Counted from the stretch's first letter, positions 18,976-27,185 are shown. The stretch: DNA of 34,960 bases from Succinivibrionaceae bacterium (GCA_017480795.1 JAFURY010000097.1:1-34960), one strand, 5' to 3'. Made by a program: numbers and translations. Notes: a model not told the origin generated them from the sequence alone.

Positions 18976-18993
18976 CAAAAAAGCGTCAGACGC
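18976..18993 (-). terminator. Possible terminator of the tRNA operon
   Basis: On the minus strand GCGT-CTG-ACGC is followed by TTTTTT. The stem is only 4 bp, but several further T-rich runs lie between the last tRNA and this site. Confidence 0.4.
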
Positions 18994-19105
18994 GGAACAA
19001 AAGGCCTCAGGCGCAGAACAGAGAGCGGCGAGCAACAGGGAAAAAGCGCAAAAGAAAGACGAAACAGAAAAAAAGATAAAAAGGGGAAACCAGGAAAAGG
19101 AAAGG

Positions 19106-19181
<76 letters not shown>

Positions 19182-19184
19182 GTA

Positions 19185-19260
19185 TGGTGGTCGCTATAGG
19201 GCTCGAACCTATGACCCCCTCCTTGTAAGGGAGATGCTCTTCCAACTGAGCTAAGCGACC
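19185..19260 (-). tRNA. tRNA-Val (TAC), copy 2
   Basis: A 76-nt cloverleaf with encoded CCA, acceptor GGTCGCT/AGCGACC and anticodon loop CTTACAA (anticodon TAC, reads GTA and GTG). It is identical to the tRNA at 19344-19419. This anticodon family is the usual substrate of the CmoA/CmoB U34 modification, whose genes lie at 31.6-33.3 kb. Confidence 0.96.
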
Positions 19261-19265
19261 GAAAG

Positions 19266-19341
<76 letters not shown>

Positions 19342-19343
19342 AA

Positions 19344-19419
19344 TGGTGGTCGCTATAGGGCTCGAACCTATGACCCCCTCCTTGTAAGGGAGATGCTCTT
19401 CCAACTGAGCTAAGCGACC
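19344..19419 (-). tRNA. tRNA-Val (TAC), copy 1
   Basis: A 76-nt cloverleaf with encoded CCA and anticodon loop CTTACAA (anticodon TAC). It is identical to the copy at 19185-19260. Confidence 0.96.
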
Positions 19420-19430
19420 ATCTTTGTCGA

Positions 19431-19506
19431 TGGTGGGTCGTGAGGGATTCGAACCCTCGACCAACGGATTAAAAGTCCGCTGCTCTACCGACTGAGCTAA
19501 CCACCC
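19431..19506 (-). tRNA. tRNA-Lys (TTT), first in transcript
   Basis: A 76-nt cloverleaf with encoded CCA and an anticodon loop containing TTT (GGACTTTTAATCC). The T arm is GAGGGTTCGAATCCCTC. The acceptor strands are GGGTGGT and ACGACCC, which leaves a G-G mismatch at position 5-68; the usual sequence would have C at position 5. The D and anticodon arms are otherwise normal. Confidence 0.93.
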
Positions 19507-19524
19507 GCCGTGTCAACGGTGCAT

Positions 19525-19552
19525 ATATTAAATGATTTAAAATTTTTTGCAA
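19525..19552 (-). promoter_or_regulatory. Promoter of the tRNA operon
   Basis: TTGCAA (19547-19552), a 16-bp spacer and TAATAT (19525-19530) on the minus strand, 18 nt upstream of the first tRNA. The remainder of the 305-nt gap to 19811 holds only unconvincing overlapping frames. Confidence 0.6.
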
Positions 19553-19811
19553 CACTTATTTGAGAAAACCGTCACAGTTGCTCAGATTTCAAGCCGTCAG
19601 GTTTCTGGCAGCAACAGGTTGGAGCCGCCCTCAAACGGCGACGGATTGTCGGACGGTCTTCCGTCAGGCGAAGGAGGCGGGCGACGGATGTTCCAGCGCA
19701 AAAAGCAGGCGACAGCCGCTCCGGATGCGAAGAAGCGGCAGGTCCGAACCGGTTTGAAGAGCTCCGTCAAAACGGTTAAGATCCCCAAAGGCATATTTTG
19801 CAGGAAAAACC

Positions 19812-21149
19812 GTGATCTACTATTTTGACGAAACTCTTAGCCGACTGACCGACCGTCCGCCGGAAGGTTCTCCCTTCGGCCCGGAAACGGACGCCGACGC
19901 GGATCGGATCTCTCAGCAGAATACCGGCCCCGGGCATATTGCGCCGGAGAGTTCTTGCGATCCGCCCGACTGCGGCGGGCCGGACCGAAACGCGCCGGAA
20001 GAAGGAACGCCGATGGCTGATGAGACGCTGAAAGAGGATACGTCGGGCCTATCAGCCTCCGCCCCGCAATCCCTGCAGGGCCCACCGGGCTTTGCGCAAG
20101 AATCCTGCGTCAATGCGCCGGAGACGATGTCGGAGGCCGACTTCTGCGATCTGTTCCTGCTGGAAATGTACGTTCAGAATTTTTTGCGTCCATCGGATCA
20201 TCCCGAATTTCTCCTTGAGGACAAGCTTGGTTTTGCGAAGGTCGGAGAAACCGACGGTTGCGCGCTGTACCGGTACGAATTTGTCGGCGCGCCACGGCGC
20301 ATCGACCTGCGCCTGTCCAGGATCGGTGCATCGCCCATGAACGGCATCTTGGCCATGACTCTGGCGGACGAGCGGAATCGGAACGAAATCAGGCTTCCCC
20401 TTACCGAAAAAGGCGCGCGCTACATGCTGCTGCGGCTGTACGCCGATGCCAGTGGCATCAGCGAAGACTCCATGGTTCGGCTTGAGGACAGCATCGGCCT
20501 GGACGGAAGGCGGCAGAATGCGGACTCCGTCAAAGCCGGCGCGGGGGATCTGCCGCCAGTCAGTCTGACTCGGCGTGAAAAACTGGCATATCTGCCTCCG
20601 GAGGCCGAAACCGCGGCCATTCTTTCCGGCACCCCGTTCCAGAGCCGGAAGAAAACCAAAACCGGTCTGCTGAAAATTCTGCTGGCGGGAACCACCGTCA
20701 CGGCGGCCACAAGCATCATCGTGACCGTTGCGCTGGCCTTTACGGTGTTCAGACCATTGGTAACCGGCGAAAAGGTTCAGCTGGCCAAGCCTGCGCTTCG
20801 CAGCCAGGCCAGCCAGCTGTTCTGGGCCTCGGGATATCCCAAGCAGCAGGTGGATTTATGCATTGTTCATTCAGGCTGGGAAAATATAGATCAATGCTCC
20901 ACAGGCAACATCGGAAAAGACGGCGACAGGGTTCTGTGGGATCTGAGCACGCCGTCGGAGACTTATCGCGACGCCTACCCGCTGGTGGAATCGGTTACGG
21001 TGAAGGCGGGAAAGATCACTGTCACCGCCAGAAGTGACAGCGATCTTGAAGGGATAAATTTTATTCTGACGCCGGAAAGAAACAACTTCAATCACGTCAG
21101 GTGGATCATCGATCCGGCTTCCACCTGCCGCCAGAAGGAACTGTGCTGA
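19812..21149 (+). CDS. Membrane protein with a type IV pilin-like C-terminal domain
   Basis: A 445-residue protein of no named family. Residues 1-105 are Pro/Glu/Ser-rich and probably disordered. Residues 105-250 form an unknown cytoplasmic domain (LFLLEMYVQNFL, IDLRLSRIG, ARYMLLRLYADA). One hydrophobic helix spans about 289-313, followed by residues 314-445 outside. That last part reads like a type IV pilin: an amphipathic ALRSQASQLFWASG helix, a Cys350/Cys362 loop, YPLVESVTVKAGKITVT, INFILTP, then a W and a C-terminal Cys439/Cys445 pair. There is no GFTLIE prepilin cleavage site, so the domain would stay anchored. The start GTG has AGGA upstream; the ATG at 20013 (MADETLK) with AAGGA is an equal alternative that would remove most of the disordered part. 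It converges on cpoB. Confidence 0.7.
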   Translation: MIYYFDETLSRLTDRPPEGSPFGPETDADADRISQQNTGPGHIAPESSCDPPDCGGPDRNAPEEGTPMADETLKEDTSGLSASAPQSLQGPPGFAQESCVNAPETMSEADFCDLFLLEMYVQNFLRPSDHPEFLLEDKLGFAKVGETDGCALYRYEFVGAPRRIDLRLSRIGASPMNGILAMTLADERNRNEIRLPLTEKGARYMLLRLYADASGISEDSMVRLEDSIGLDGRRQNADSVKAGAGDLPPVSLTRREKLAYLPPEAETAAILSGTPFQSRKKTKTGLLKILLAGTTVTAATSIIVTVALAFTVFRPLVTGEKVQLAKPALRSQASQLFWASGYPKQQVDLCIVHSGWENIDQCSTGNIGKDGDRVLWDLSTPSETYRDAYPLVESVTVKAGKITVTARSDSDLEGINFILTPERNNFNHVRWIIDPASTCRQKELC

Positions 21150-21157
21150 ACTGTTGA

Positions 21158-21880
21158 TCAGTTGGAAATCTTGGACAGTTCGTTCTGGGCCAGCTTTGCG
21201 GTGGTGGTGCCAGGGTAGTCCTGGATCACCAGCGCGAAAAATTTTTTTGCCAGATCATTGTTCTTCTGACTGACGGAGATGAGCCCCAGCTTGTAAAGGG
21301 ATTCGGAACGTTTGTTGGAGTCCCGATCCTTGATCACCACCATGAAGCTCTGCCTGGCCTCGTCGTTTTTGCCCTGCTTCATGTTGGCCTCTCCCTGCCA
21401 GAAATACGCGTTGCCGAGGTAGGTGGAGTCGGGATATTTGGAGATGAAATCCTTGAACGCCTTGACGGCCTGGGCGTAGTTCTTGTCCAGCATAATGAGA
21501 TTGACCGCCTTCTGATATGCCTCCCGGTCGCCGCCGGATGCGGAGGCGTTTGCGCCGGATGAAGCGCCGGAATGGGATGAGGTTTTGACTGCGGCCGGCG
21601 CCGGTTTGCCTGAGTTCTGCAGGTTTTTCAGAGAATCGATCTGGCGGTAGAGATCCTGCTGATTCTTCTGCAGCTCGCGGATTGCGTTGTTGGCCTCCTC
21701 CAGCCTTCCGTTGGCGACGTTAAGCTCGCGATCCATATCCTCAAGCCTCTGCTGCATGGCGATGCGCGCCTGTTCGGCGGCTCTTACCTGACGTTCCAGA
21801 TCTGCGACGCTGGCGGCGACGGCATTGCCTGAAAGGGCAACGAAGCAGATGGCGGCAAGGAAATTAATCTTCAGCGGCAT
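21158..21880 (-). CDS. cpoB: Cell division coordinator CpoB (YbgF)
   Basis: A 240-residue periplasmic protein of the Tol-Pal system that coordinates outer-membrane constriction with septal peptidoglycan synthesis. It has a signal peptide (MPLKINFLAAICF to AVAA), an N-terminal trimerising coiled coil (VADLERQVRAAEQ to IDSLKNLQ, about residues 24-95), a Ser/Ala/Gly linker, and C-terminal TPR repeats (YQKAVNLIMLDKNYAQAV, YLGNAYFWQGEANMKQG, and a third). The ATG at 21880 has GAGG six bases upstream; the ATG at 21892 has none. It lies downstream of pal but behind a terminator-like hairpin and with its own extended -10 candidate, so it may be expressed partly independently. Confidence 0.93.
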   Translation of the reverse strand: MPLKINFLAAICFVALSGNAVAASVADLERQVRAAEQARIAMQQRLEDMDRELNVANGRLEEANNAIRELQKNQQDLYRQIDSLKNLQNSGKPAPAAVKTSSHSGASSGANASASGGDREAYQKAVNLIMLDKNYAQAVKAFKDFISKYPDSTYLGNAYFWQGEANMKQGKNDEARQSFMVVIKDRDSNKRSESLYKLGLISVSQKNNDLAKKFFALVIQDYPGTTTAKLAQNELSKISN

Positions 21881-21954
21881 ATTGAACCTCATCAGCTAAA
21901 AAAACAGTGTGGAAACAGCTCCCGCGGGATCTCAAACCCCTCAAGTCCCATCGG

Positions 21955-21963
21955 ATAATACCA
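21955..21963 (-). promoter_or_regulatory. Candidate extended -10 promoter of cpoB
   Basis: TGG followed by TATTAT on the minus strand, 74 nt upstream of the cpoB ATG. No convincing -35 is seen, as is common for extended -10 promoters. Confidence 0.4.
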
Positions 21964-22025
21964 CAATCCGCAATGCTTTGCTCATATCGCGCAACAAACC
22001 TCCGGCCGTAAAGATCAGGTTGCCA

Positions 22026-22061
22026 GGCCAGAAAAACAAAAATCCGGACCAGGCCGGATTT
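22026..22061 (-). terminator. Intrinsic terminator after pal
   Basis: AAATCCGG and CCGGATTT (22040-22047 and 22054-22061) form an 8-bp stem followed on the minus strand by TTTTGTTTTTC, about 60 nt beyond the pal stop. It would separate pal from cpoB. Confidence 0.75.
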
Positions 22062-22119
22062 AGGCAGTCTGACGGGCGCGTCCCGCCGGCTGGAAGGGCA
22101 TGTTCAACAGAAAACGGTA

Positions 22120-22650
22120 TCAGTAGGAGAACACCGCTCTTCGGTTGCGGGCGAAGGCCTCTTCGGAGCTGCCGTACTGGGCCGGCTTCTCCTCGCCGTA
22201 GCTTACGATTGACATCTGATGCCCGTCGACACCCAGATTCTGAAGGTACAGCGCCACCGATCTGGCTCTTCTTTCCCCAAGAGCCACGTTGTATTCCGGA
22301 GTGCCTCTCTCGTCGGTATGTCCCTCGATGATCACGCTGATCTCGGGATGATCCCGCAGGAACGAAGCGTGAGACTGAACCAGAGGCACGTACTGCGAAT
22401 CAATGCGATCGCTGTCAAAAGGAAAGTAGATGACGTTGTCCTGCTTGAGAGCCTCGAACTTTCTTCTCTCCTCGGGGGTAAGATTGTAGTTGTCCGAACT
22501 CTCCACTCCCACGGTGAGAGTGGACTCGTCAATGAGAGAAGAATCCAGACCCGATGCGCTGCCATCCTCAATCTTTGCCGAGTTGCTGCTGGAACAGGCC
22601 GTAAGAGAAACAGAAACCAGAACGGCTGCCAAAAGTGGTAAATATTTCAT
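22120..22650 (-). CDS. pal: Peptidoglycan-associated lipoprotein Pal
   Basis: A 176-residue outer-membrane lipoprotein that binds peptidoglycan and TolB. It has a lipobox LTAC with lipidated Cys19 after MKYLPLLAAVLVSVS, a Ser/Asp-rich linker, and an OmpA-like domain with IYFPFDSDRI, IEGHTDERGTPEYN, GERRARSVALYL and the C-terminal YGEEKPAQYG / NRRAVFSY. The length matches E. coli Pal (173). AAGGA lies five bases before the ATG. The 122-nt gap from tolB contains no strong terminator, so read-through from tolB is likely. Confidence 0.96.
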   Translation of the reverse strand: MKYLPLLAAVLVSVSLTACSSSNSAKIEDGSASGLDSSLIDESTLTVGVESSDNYNLTPEERRKFEALKQDNVIYFPFDSDRIDSQYVPLVQSHASFLRDHPEISVIIEGHTDERGTPEYNVALGERRARSVALYLQNLGVDGHQMSIVSYGEEKPAQYGSSEEAFARNRRAVFSY

Positions 22651-22772
22651 GATGATCCTTATTAATATCGCTGCTGGCCCGCCGCCAGGCTGCTGTTGGT
22701 TCAGATGCCTGCTGCAGCCATGTCCGCGGGCATAAAAAAATCACGCCAGAGACAGATTCTGAAGCGAGCCTG

Positions 22773-24059
22773 CTAATTCAAAAACGGAGACCACGCCGGA
22801 GCACTCACAAAGCCCGTATTCGACGGCAGATTGGCCTGAAAACGTCCGTCGGAGGAAACAAGGGCCAGGCTTTTCTTGCCTCTCACTACCGTGCTGTATA
22901 TTATCATACTGCCGTTAGGCGCAAAAGACGGACTTTCGTCATAACGGTTGCGGCTAAGAACGGTGATGAATCTGGTGTCCATATCCTGCTTGGCCACATG
23001 GTAGCCCGAATCGTCCCTGGTTATCAGGGCAAGGAACTTGCCGTCAGGAGACACGGACGGATTGAGATTCATGGAGTTCTCCCAGGTCACTCTGGCCACA
23101 TCCTCGGGATTGGCGACCGCAACCCGGTAGATCTGAGGCTTGCCGCCCCGCTCGGAACTGAAATACACGTAGTTTCCGTCCGGACTCCATGCAGGCTCGG
23201 TGTCAATCACCCGGTTGCTGGTGAGTCGCTTCAGAGATTTGGTGTTCAGATCGGCCACATAGATTTCAGGGTTGCCGTCCTTGGACAGCACCATGGCGAC
23301 CTTGTCGCCCCGGGGCGAAAAGGCCGGGCTGCCGTTGATGCCGCTGAATTTGGACAGCACCACGCGGCTGCGGTTGCGGATGTCATGGATGAAAATGGCG
23401 GGATGCTTCGATTCGAAACTGACGTAGGCAAGTTTGGCTCCGGTAGGATCCCAGGACGGAGACATCACCGGCTCCCTGGAACGGAGGATCACCTTCTCGT
23501 TGTAGCCGTCATAATCGGATATCACCAGCTGATACGGAAAATCCAGTTTCGGATTGACGCTGACGTAAGCCAGTTTGGTAAGAAAAGCCCCACGCTCATG
23601 CATAAGAGCCTCGTAAATCTGGTTCGACACCAGATGGGAAGCCTCTCTGATCTGATGGGCGCCGAAACTGATATTCTTGTTGAGAATATTTTTTCCGGTG
23701 GTGAGATCGTGAAGCTGGTAGGTAAGAACCACCTTGCCTCCGGCGACAGCCACGGTGCCTGCCACCACCGCGTTCATATCATGCCACAGAGACGGAGTGA
23801 TCTCCTCGGCGGCGCCCGGATTCTGAGGCATGGCGGAGAGCTTCAGCGGAGAAAACTTTCCGCTGAACTGCAGGTCGTTGCGGATAATCTGCGACATCTG
23901 GCTTCCGATGCGCTTTTCGGTTTTGTCCGGAAAGTCGGAAATGGCGATAGGATAGCCGGTATCCACGCCTCCGGTTATTTCAAGCTCAAGCACCGCCAGA
24001 ACGCGCTGCGGAAGCAGGCAGCATGCCATCGCAAACATAGCAAACAAAATTTTTTTCAC
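22773..24059 (-). CDS. tolB: Tol-Pal system beta-propeller protein TolB
   Basis: A 428-residue periplasmic protein (E. coli TolB has 430) that links Pal to the TolQRA motor. It has a signal peptide (residues 2-22, KKILFAMFAMACC to RVLA), an N-terminal alpha/beta domain (VDTGYPIAISDFP) and a six-bladed propeller with repeated PSWDPTGAKLAYVS, PAFSPRGDKVAMV, PAWSPDGNYVYFSS, PSVSPDGKFLALI and PSFAPNGSMIIYS. The frame extends to 24140, but the GTG at 24059 is preferred because GAGG lies six bases upstream and the signal peptide begins there. It is 81 nt after tolA in the same transcript. Confidence 0.95.
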   Translation of the reverse strand: MKKILFAMFAMACCLLPQRVLAVLELEITGGVDTGYPIAISDFPDKTEKRIGSQMSQIIRNDLQFSGKFSPLKLSAMPQNPGAAEEITPSLWHDMNAVVAGTVAVAGGKVVLTYQLHDLTTGKNILNKNISFGAHQIREASHLVSNQIYEALMHERGAFLTKLAYVSVNPKLDFPYQLVISDYDGYNEKVILRSREPVMSPSWDPTGAKLAYVSFESKHPAIFIHDIRNRSRVVLSKFSGINGSPAFSPRGDKVAMVLSKDGNPEIYVADLNTKSLKRLTSNRVIDTEPAWSPDGNYVYFSSERGGKPQIYRVAVANPEDVARVTWENSMNLNPSVSPDGKFLALITRDDSGYHVAKQDMDTRFITVLSRNRYDESPSFAPNGSMIIYSTVVRGKKSLALVSSDGRFQANLPSNTGFVSAPAWSPFLN

Positions 24060-24140
24060 TAGACACCTCAAACAAAAACCTGCGGACGGCGCATGATCTG
24101 GCATAGTGGCGTCGTCCGTCAAAATCATACGCGACCTCAA

Positions 24141-25592
24141 CTACCTTGAGCTGAAGGTATAACTCAGACTGATGCCGTCCTCCTGATATATGCTGGCGGG
24201 GATCGGCGGTATTCTGTTGTTGCAGGTTTTGGTGATCGCCCGCTGCAATGCGGTGCACACGTCGGCATCGCCCTTGCAGCCGATGATCTGATAAACCAGA
24301 CCGTTGCGGTTGGCCTTGAAGGTCAGAACCACCGTCTTGCCGTTCATGGACGGATTGCCGGTTATTTTTCCGGCCAGATATCCCTGAAGCTTTGACTGAT
24401 AGGACAGTCTGTCGCCGCTGCTGGCGCTTGAGCCGGAGGAGGACTGGCCTTTTCCGCCCCCCTTGCCCGAGGAGGAATCTCCGCCGCCAAGTTGAGAATT
24501 TAGGTAATCCTCAAGCTCCTGATCGGTCTTTTTTCTGGCCTCTTCCGCCTTGCGTCGCGCCTCCGCCTCAGCCTTCTTTTTGGCTTCCGCCTCGGCTTTC
24601 TTCTTCGCCTCGGCCTCGGCCTTCTTCCGAGCTTCCTCTTCCGCCTTCTTCTTCGCTTCCGCCTCGGCCTTCTTCCTGGCTTCTTCTTCGGCTTTCTTCT
24701 TCGCCTCGGCCTCGGCCTTCTTCCGAGCTTCCTCTTCCGCCTTCTTCTTCGCTTCCGCCTCGGCCTTCTTCCTGGCTTCCTCTTCCGCCTTCTTCTTCGC
24801 TTCCGCCTCGGCCTTCTTCCGGGCTTCCTCTTCCGCCTTCTTCTTCGCTTCCGCCTCGGCTTTCTTCCGGGCTTCCTCTTCCGCCTTCTTCTTCGCTTCC
24901 GCCTCGGCCTTCTTCCTGGCTTCCTCTTCCGCCTTCAGTCTGGCCTCCTGCTCGGCCTTTAGTCTTATAGCCGCTTCTTCAGCCTTTCTTCGCGCCTCTT
25001 CCTGAGCTCTCTTTTGAGCCTCCTCTTCAGCCTTGCGACGGGCTTCCTCTTCGGCTTTCCTGCGGGCCTCTTCCTCGGCCTTCTTCCTGGCCTCCTCTTC
25101 AGCCTTTATTCTGGCTTCCTCGGCAACCTTCTGACGGGCTTCCTCCTCAGCCTTTATTCTGGCTTCCTCGGCAGCCTTCTGACGGGCTTCCTCCTCAGCC
25201 TTCAGCCTCGCTTCCTCCTGGACTTTTTTCCTGGCCTCCTCGGCGGCCTTCTGACGGGCTTCCTCCTCCTGCCTTGCGATTCTCAGCTTTTCCTCGGCCT
25301 GTTTCTTCTGAATTTCCGCTTCCTCGCGGGCCTTTCTGATTTTTTCCTCGCTCATGCTCTGCTGAGAGTCGCGTCTGGTTTCGGATGGCTTCTTCTGATC
25401 GGTCGCTCCCCCGCCGGCTATGGAATCCAAATCAATCATCTGGGCGTTGATGATTTCGCCCCCGGATGAACCCGGTTTCTTCAGCCGCGACCAGTCCAGC
25501 CCCGCAATGATGATGCACAAAAGCAGCAGCACATGCAGCAGAGAGGCAAGAATAAAGGCAAAGGTATAGCTGCCGGAGGATATCCGTTTCAA
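24141..25592 (-). CDS. tolA: Tol-Pal system protein TolA
   Basis: A 483-residue inner-membrane protein spanning the periplasm to contact Pal/TolB. One N-terminal transmembrane helix (residues 10-33, FAFILASLLHVLLLLCII) contains the Ser-His face typical of TolA. Domain II (about 75-360) is a long Ala/Glu/Lys/Arg helix with 8- and 16-residue repeats. A Gly/Ser linker leads to globular domain III (about 395-483), with LQGYLAGKITG, VLTFKANRNGLV and two Cys in CKGDADVC. At 483 residues it is longer than E. coli TolA (421), mainly in domain II. The start is TTG, placed immediately after the tolR stop (TAATTG), with AAGGGA upstream, so it is probably translationally coupled. Confidence 0.94.
   Translation of the reverse strand: MKRISSGSYTFAFILASLLHVLLLLCIIIAGLDWSRLKKPGSSGGEIINAQMIDLDSIAGGGATDQKKPSETRRDSQQSMSEEKIRKAREEAEIQKKQAEEKLRIARQEEEARQKAAEEARKKVQEEARLKAEEEARQKAAEEARIKAEEEARQKVAEEARIKAEEEARKKAEEEARRKAEEEARRKAEEEAQKRAQEEARRKAEEAAIRLKAEQEARLKAEEEARKKAEAEAKKKAEEEARKKAEAEAKKKAEEEARKKAEAEAKKKAEEEARKKAEAEAKKKAEEEARKKAEAEAKKKAEEEARKKAEAEAKKKAEEEARKKAEAEAKKKAEAEAKKKAEAEARRKAEEARKKTDQELEDYLNSQLGGGDSSSGKGGGKGQSSSGSSASSGDRLSYQSKLQGYLAGKITGNPSMNGKTVVLTFKANRNGLVYQIIGCKGDADVCTALQRAITKTCNNRIPPIPASIYQEDGISLSYTFSSR
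24568..24930 (-). repeat. 48-nt tandem repeats encoding the TolA helical domain
   Basis: About seven near-identical 48-nt units (two 24-nt halves), coding for alternating KKKAEEEA and RKKAEAEA. Neighbouring units differ mostly at third positions. The array is a likely site of copy-number change without frameshift. Confidence 0.85.
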
Positions 25593-26033
25593 TTACTTCT
25601 TTCCCTTAGGACGGGTATCCAGAGGTTCGGTCACCAGACCGACGCTCTTTTCGCCGGCGTTTTTAAGCGCCACCATCACCTGCACCACCGAATCGTAGCT
25701 GGCGGCACGATCTCCGCTGACCACCACCGGAGAATCCGGATGATTGGCCCGGAAGCTCCGGATGAAATCCGTCAGCTCCTGCAGATCGTTTACCGGAGTG
25801 GATCCGGAGCCCACCTGCACCGAATAGCGACCCTGCCGATCCACATAAACAATGGCCGGATCGGAAAGATTCTGATCCATGGTTTTGGATTCGGCCTGAG
25901 GGAGATCGACCTGAACACCCTGCATGATAACCGGAGCGGTGGCGATGAATATCACCAGGAGCACCAGCATTACGTCTATGTACGGGACCACGTTGATCTC
26001 GGCCACCGCTCTTCGTCTTGATCTTGCGGACAT
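25593..26033 (-). CDS. tolR: Tol-Pal system protein TolR
   Basis: A 146-residue ExbD/TolR protein of the proton-driven TolQR motor. The single transmembrane helix carries the essential proton-pathway aspartate at Asp20 in INVVPYIDVMLVLLVIF. The periplasmic part has VDLPQAES, a variable linker and a C-terminal domain (VVVSGDRAASYDSVVQVM, KSVGLVTEP). The ATG at 26033 follows the tolQ stop by 12 nt with GAGG ten bases upstream. Confidence 0.96.
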   Translation of the reverse strand: MSARSRRRAVAEINVVPYIDVMLVLLVIFIATAPVIMQGVQVDLPQAESKTMDQNLSDPAIVYVDRQGRYSVQVGSGSTPVNDLQELTDFIRSFRANHPDSPVVVSGDRAASYDSVVQVMVALKNAGEKSVGLVTEPLDTRPKGKK

Positions 26034-26045
26034 CCGGCTTTAACC

Positions 26046-26774
26046 TCAGATGATCTTGCGGTTGAGAATTGTTGAAAGTTCGTCCATGAAATTCATGTAG
26101 GCGTTTTCCAGCTTTTCCACTCTGGTGTTGAACCTGTTGTAGGCCACCACGGCGGGAATCGCGGCGAAAAGGCCCATGGCGGTGGCGATGAGAGCCTCGG
26201 CGATGGGAGGCGCCACCATGGCAAGGGTGGCGTTCTTCACCGCCGCCAGCGCCACAAACGCATGCATGATGCCCCATACCGTGCCGAAAAGCCCCACATA
26301 CGGGCTTACCGATCCCACGGTGGCCAGAAACGGCAGATGCGTCTCCAGCTCCTCCACCTCTCTGGAAAGAGCCACCTTCATGGAACGGTAGGTGACACCC
26401 ATGACCATTTCCTTGGCGTCCGCGCTGCCCTTGGATTTCTCGTAGAGCTTCACGAACTCTCTGAATCCGGAGAGAAAAATTATTTCGCTGCCGATGAGAT
26501 TTTCCCGGTTGCGGTTGAGTTCCTCGTAAAGGGAGCCCATGTCGTTGCCCCCGCGCCAGAATTTGTCCTCGAAATTGTCGGAGGCGATTCTGGCGTTCTT
26601 CAGCTGGCGATGCTTGAGAAAAATCACGGTCCAGGAGGCCACGGAAACCATCAGCAGAATGAACATGATGATCTGGACCAGGGGACTTGCATTGAACACC
26701 AGCTGGGTGAAGGAAAGCTCGCCGGCAGGCTGAGCCGCCGCGCTGGCGGCTTCCAGAGAAACATTAGGATCCAC
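26046..26774 (-). CDS. tolQ: Tol-Pal system protein TolQ
   Basis: A 242-residue MotA/TolQ/ExbB channel subunit with three transmembrane helices: about 29-50 (LVQIIMFILLMVSVASWTVI), and two C-terminal helices around FLATVGSVSPYVGLFGTVWGIM and PPIAEALIATAMGLFAAIPAV. The Thr and Pro residues of the ion pathway (GTVWG, SPYVG) are present. The start is GTG at 26774, preceded by AGAGG, and overlaps the end of ybgC by 11 nt, indicating translational coupling. Confidence 0.95.
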   Translation of the reverse strand: MDPNVSLEAASAAAQPAGELSFTQLVFNASPLVQIIMFILLMVSVASWTVIFLKHRQLKNARIASDNFEDKFWRGGNDMGSLYEELNRNRENLIGSEIIFLSGFREFVKLYEKSKGSADAKEMVMGVTYRSMKVALSREVEELETHLPFLATVGSVSPYVGLFGTVWGIMHAFVALAAVKNATLAMVAPPIAEALIATAMGLFAAIPAVVAYNRFNTRVEKLENAYMNFMDELSTILNRKII

Positions 26775-27168
26775 GCTTGAACACCTCTTTCACAGTATCA
26801 GGAATAATCATCGGCTTCATTTCGGCAAGATTCACGCAGGCGATTTTCGCCTCGGCCGTCACCAGGATCCGGCCGTCCTCCGCCTCGATCCGCTGGCTGA
26901 AGACAATGGACGCGGCCCCCAGTTTCGCCGGCTCGCAGAACACATGTATCATGTCGTTGAACCTTGCCGGGGACTTGAAATCAAGATCCAGATGCTTGAC
27001 CACAAAGGCGATGCCTTCCTCAAGCAGCCGATCCTGCTGAATGCCGAAAGAGCGCAGCCATTCGGTGCGGGCGCGCTCGAAAAACTTCACGTAATTGGCG
27101 TTGTACACAATCCCGCCGGCGTCGGTATCCTCGTAATAGATGCGCACGGGAATGGAAAATTCTGTCAT
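26764..27168 (-). CDS. ybgC: Acyl-CoA thioesterase YbgC (hotdog fold)
   Basis: A 134-residue 4HBT-type hotdog thioesterase, first gene of the tol-pal operon in most gammaproteobacteria. The signature YYEDTDAGGIVYNANY contains catalytic Asp16. The position usually occupied by His in the VYHxxY motif is Asn23 here, as in some other subfamilies; the effect on activity is unknown. It may act with acyl carrier protein and phospholipid synthesis at the inner membrane. The ATG at 27168 has GGGAG seven bases upstream. It follows ruvB by 44 nt, preserving the ruvB-ybgC-tol order common in gammaproteobacteria. Confidence 0.93.
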   Translation of the reverse strand: MTEFSIPVRIYYEDTDAGGIVYNANYVKFFERARTEWLRSFGIQQDRLLEEGIAFVVKHLDLDFKSPARFNDMIHVFCEPAKLGAASIVFSQRIEAEDGRILVTAEAKIACVNLAEMKPMIIPDTVKEVFKRGS

Positions 27169-27185
27169 GGCGTTGCTCCCAAGTC

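Noticed and set aside
19547-19828. 93-codon plus-strand frame before the pilin-like gene
   Set aside because: Overlaps the tRNA promoter and the next gene's start, without similarity or a convincing start signal.
24568-24930. Regular repeats considered as a CRISPR array
   Set aside because: The repeats are contiguous, have no unique spacers and encode a TolA helix in frame.
24392-25005. Plus-strand frames opposite tolA rich in Phe/Ala/Ser or Pro/Ser
   Set aside because: Low-complexity mirror of the TolA Ala/Glu/Lys repeats.
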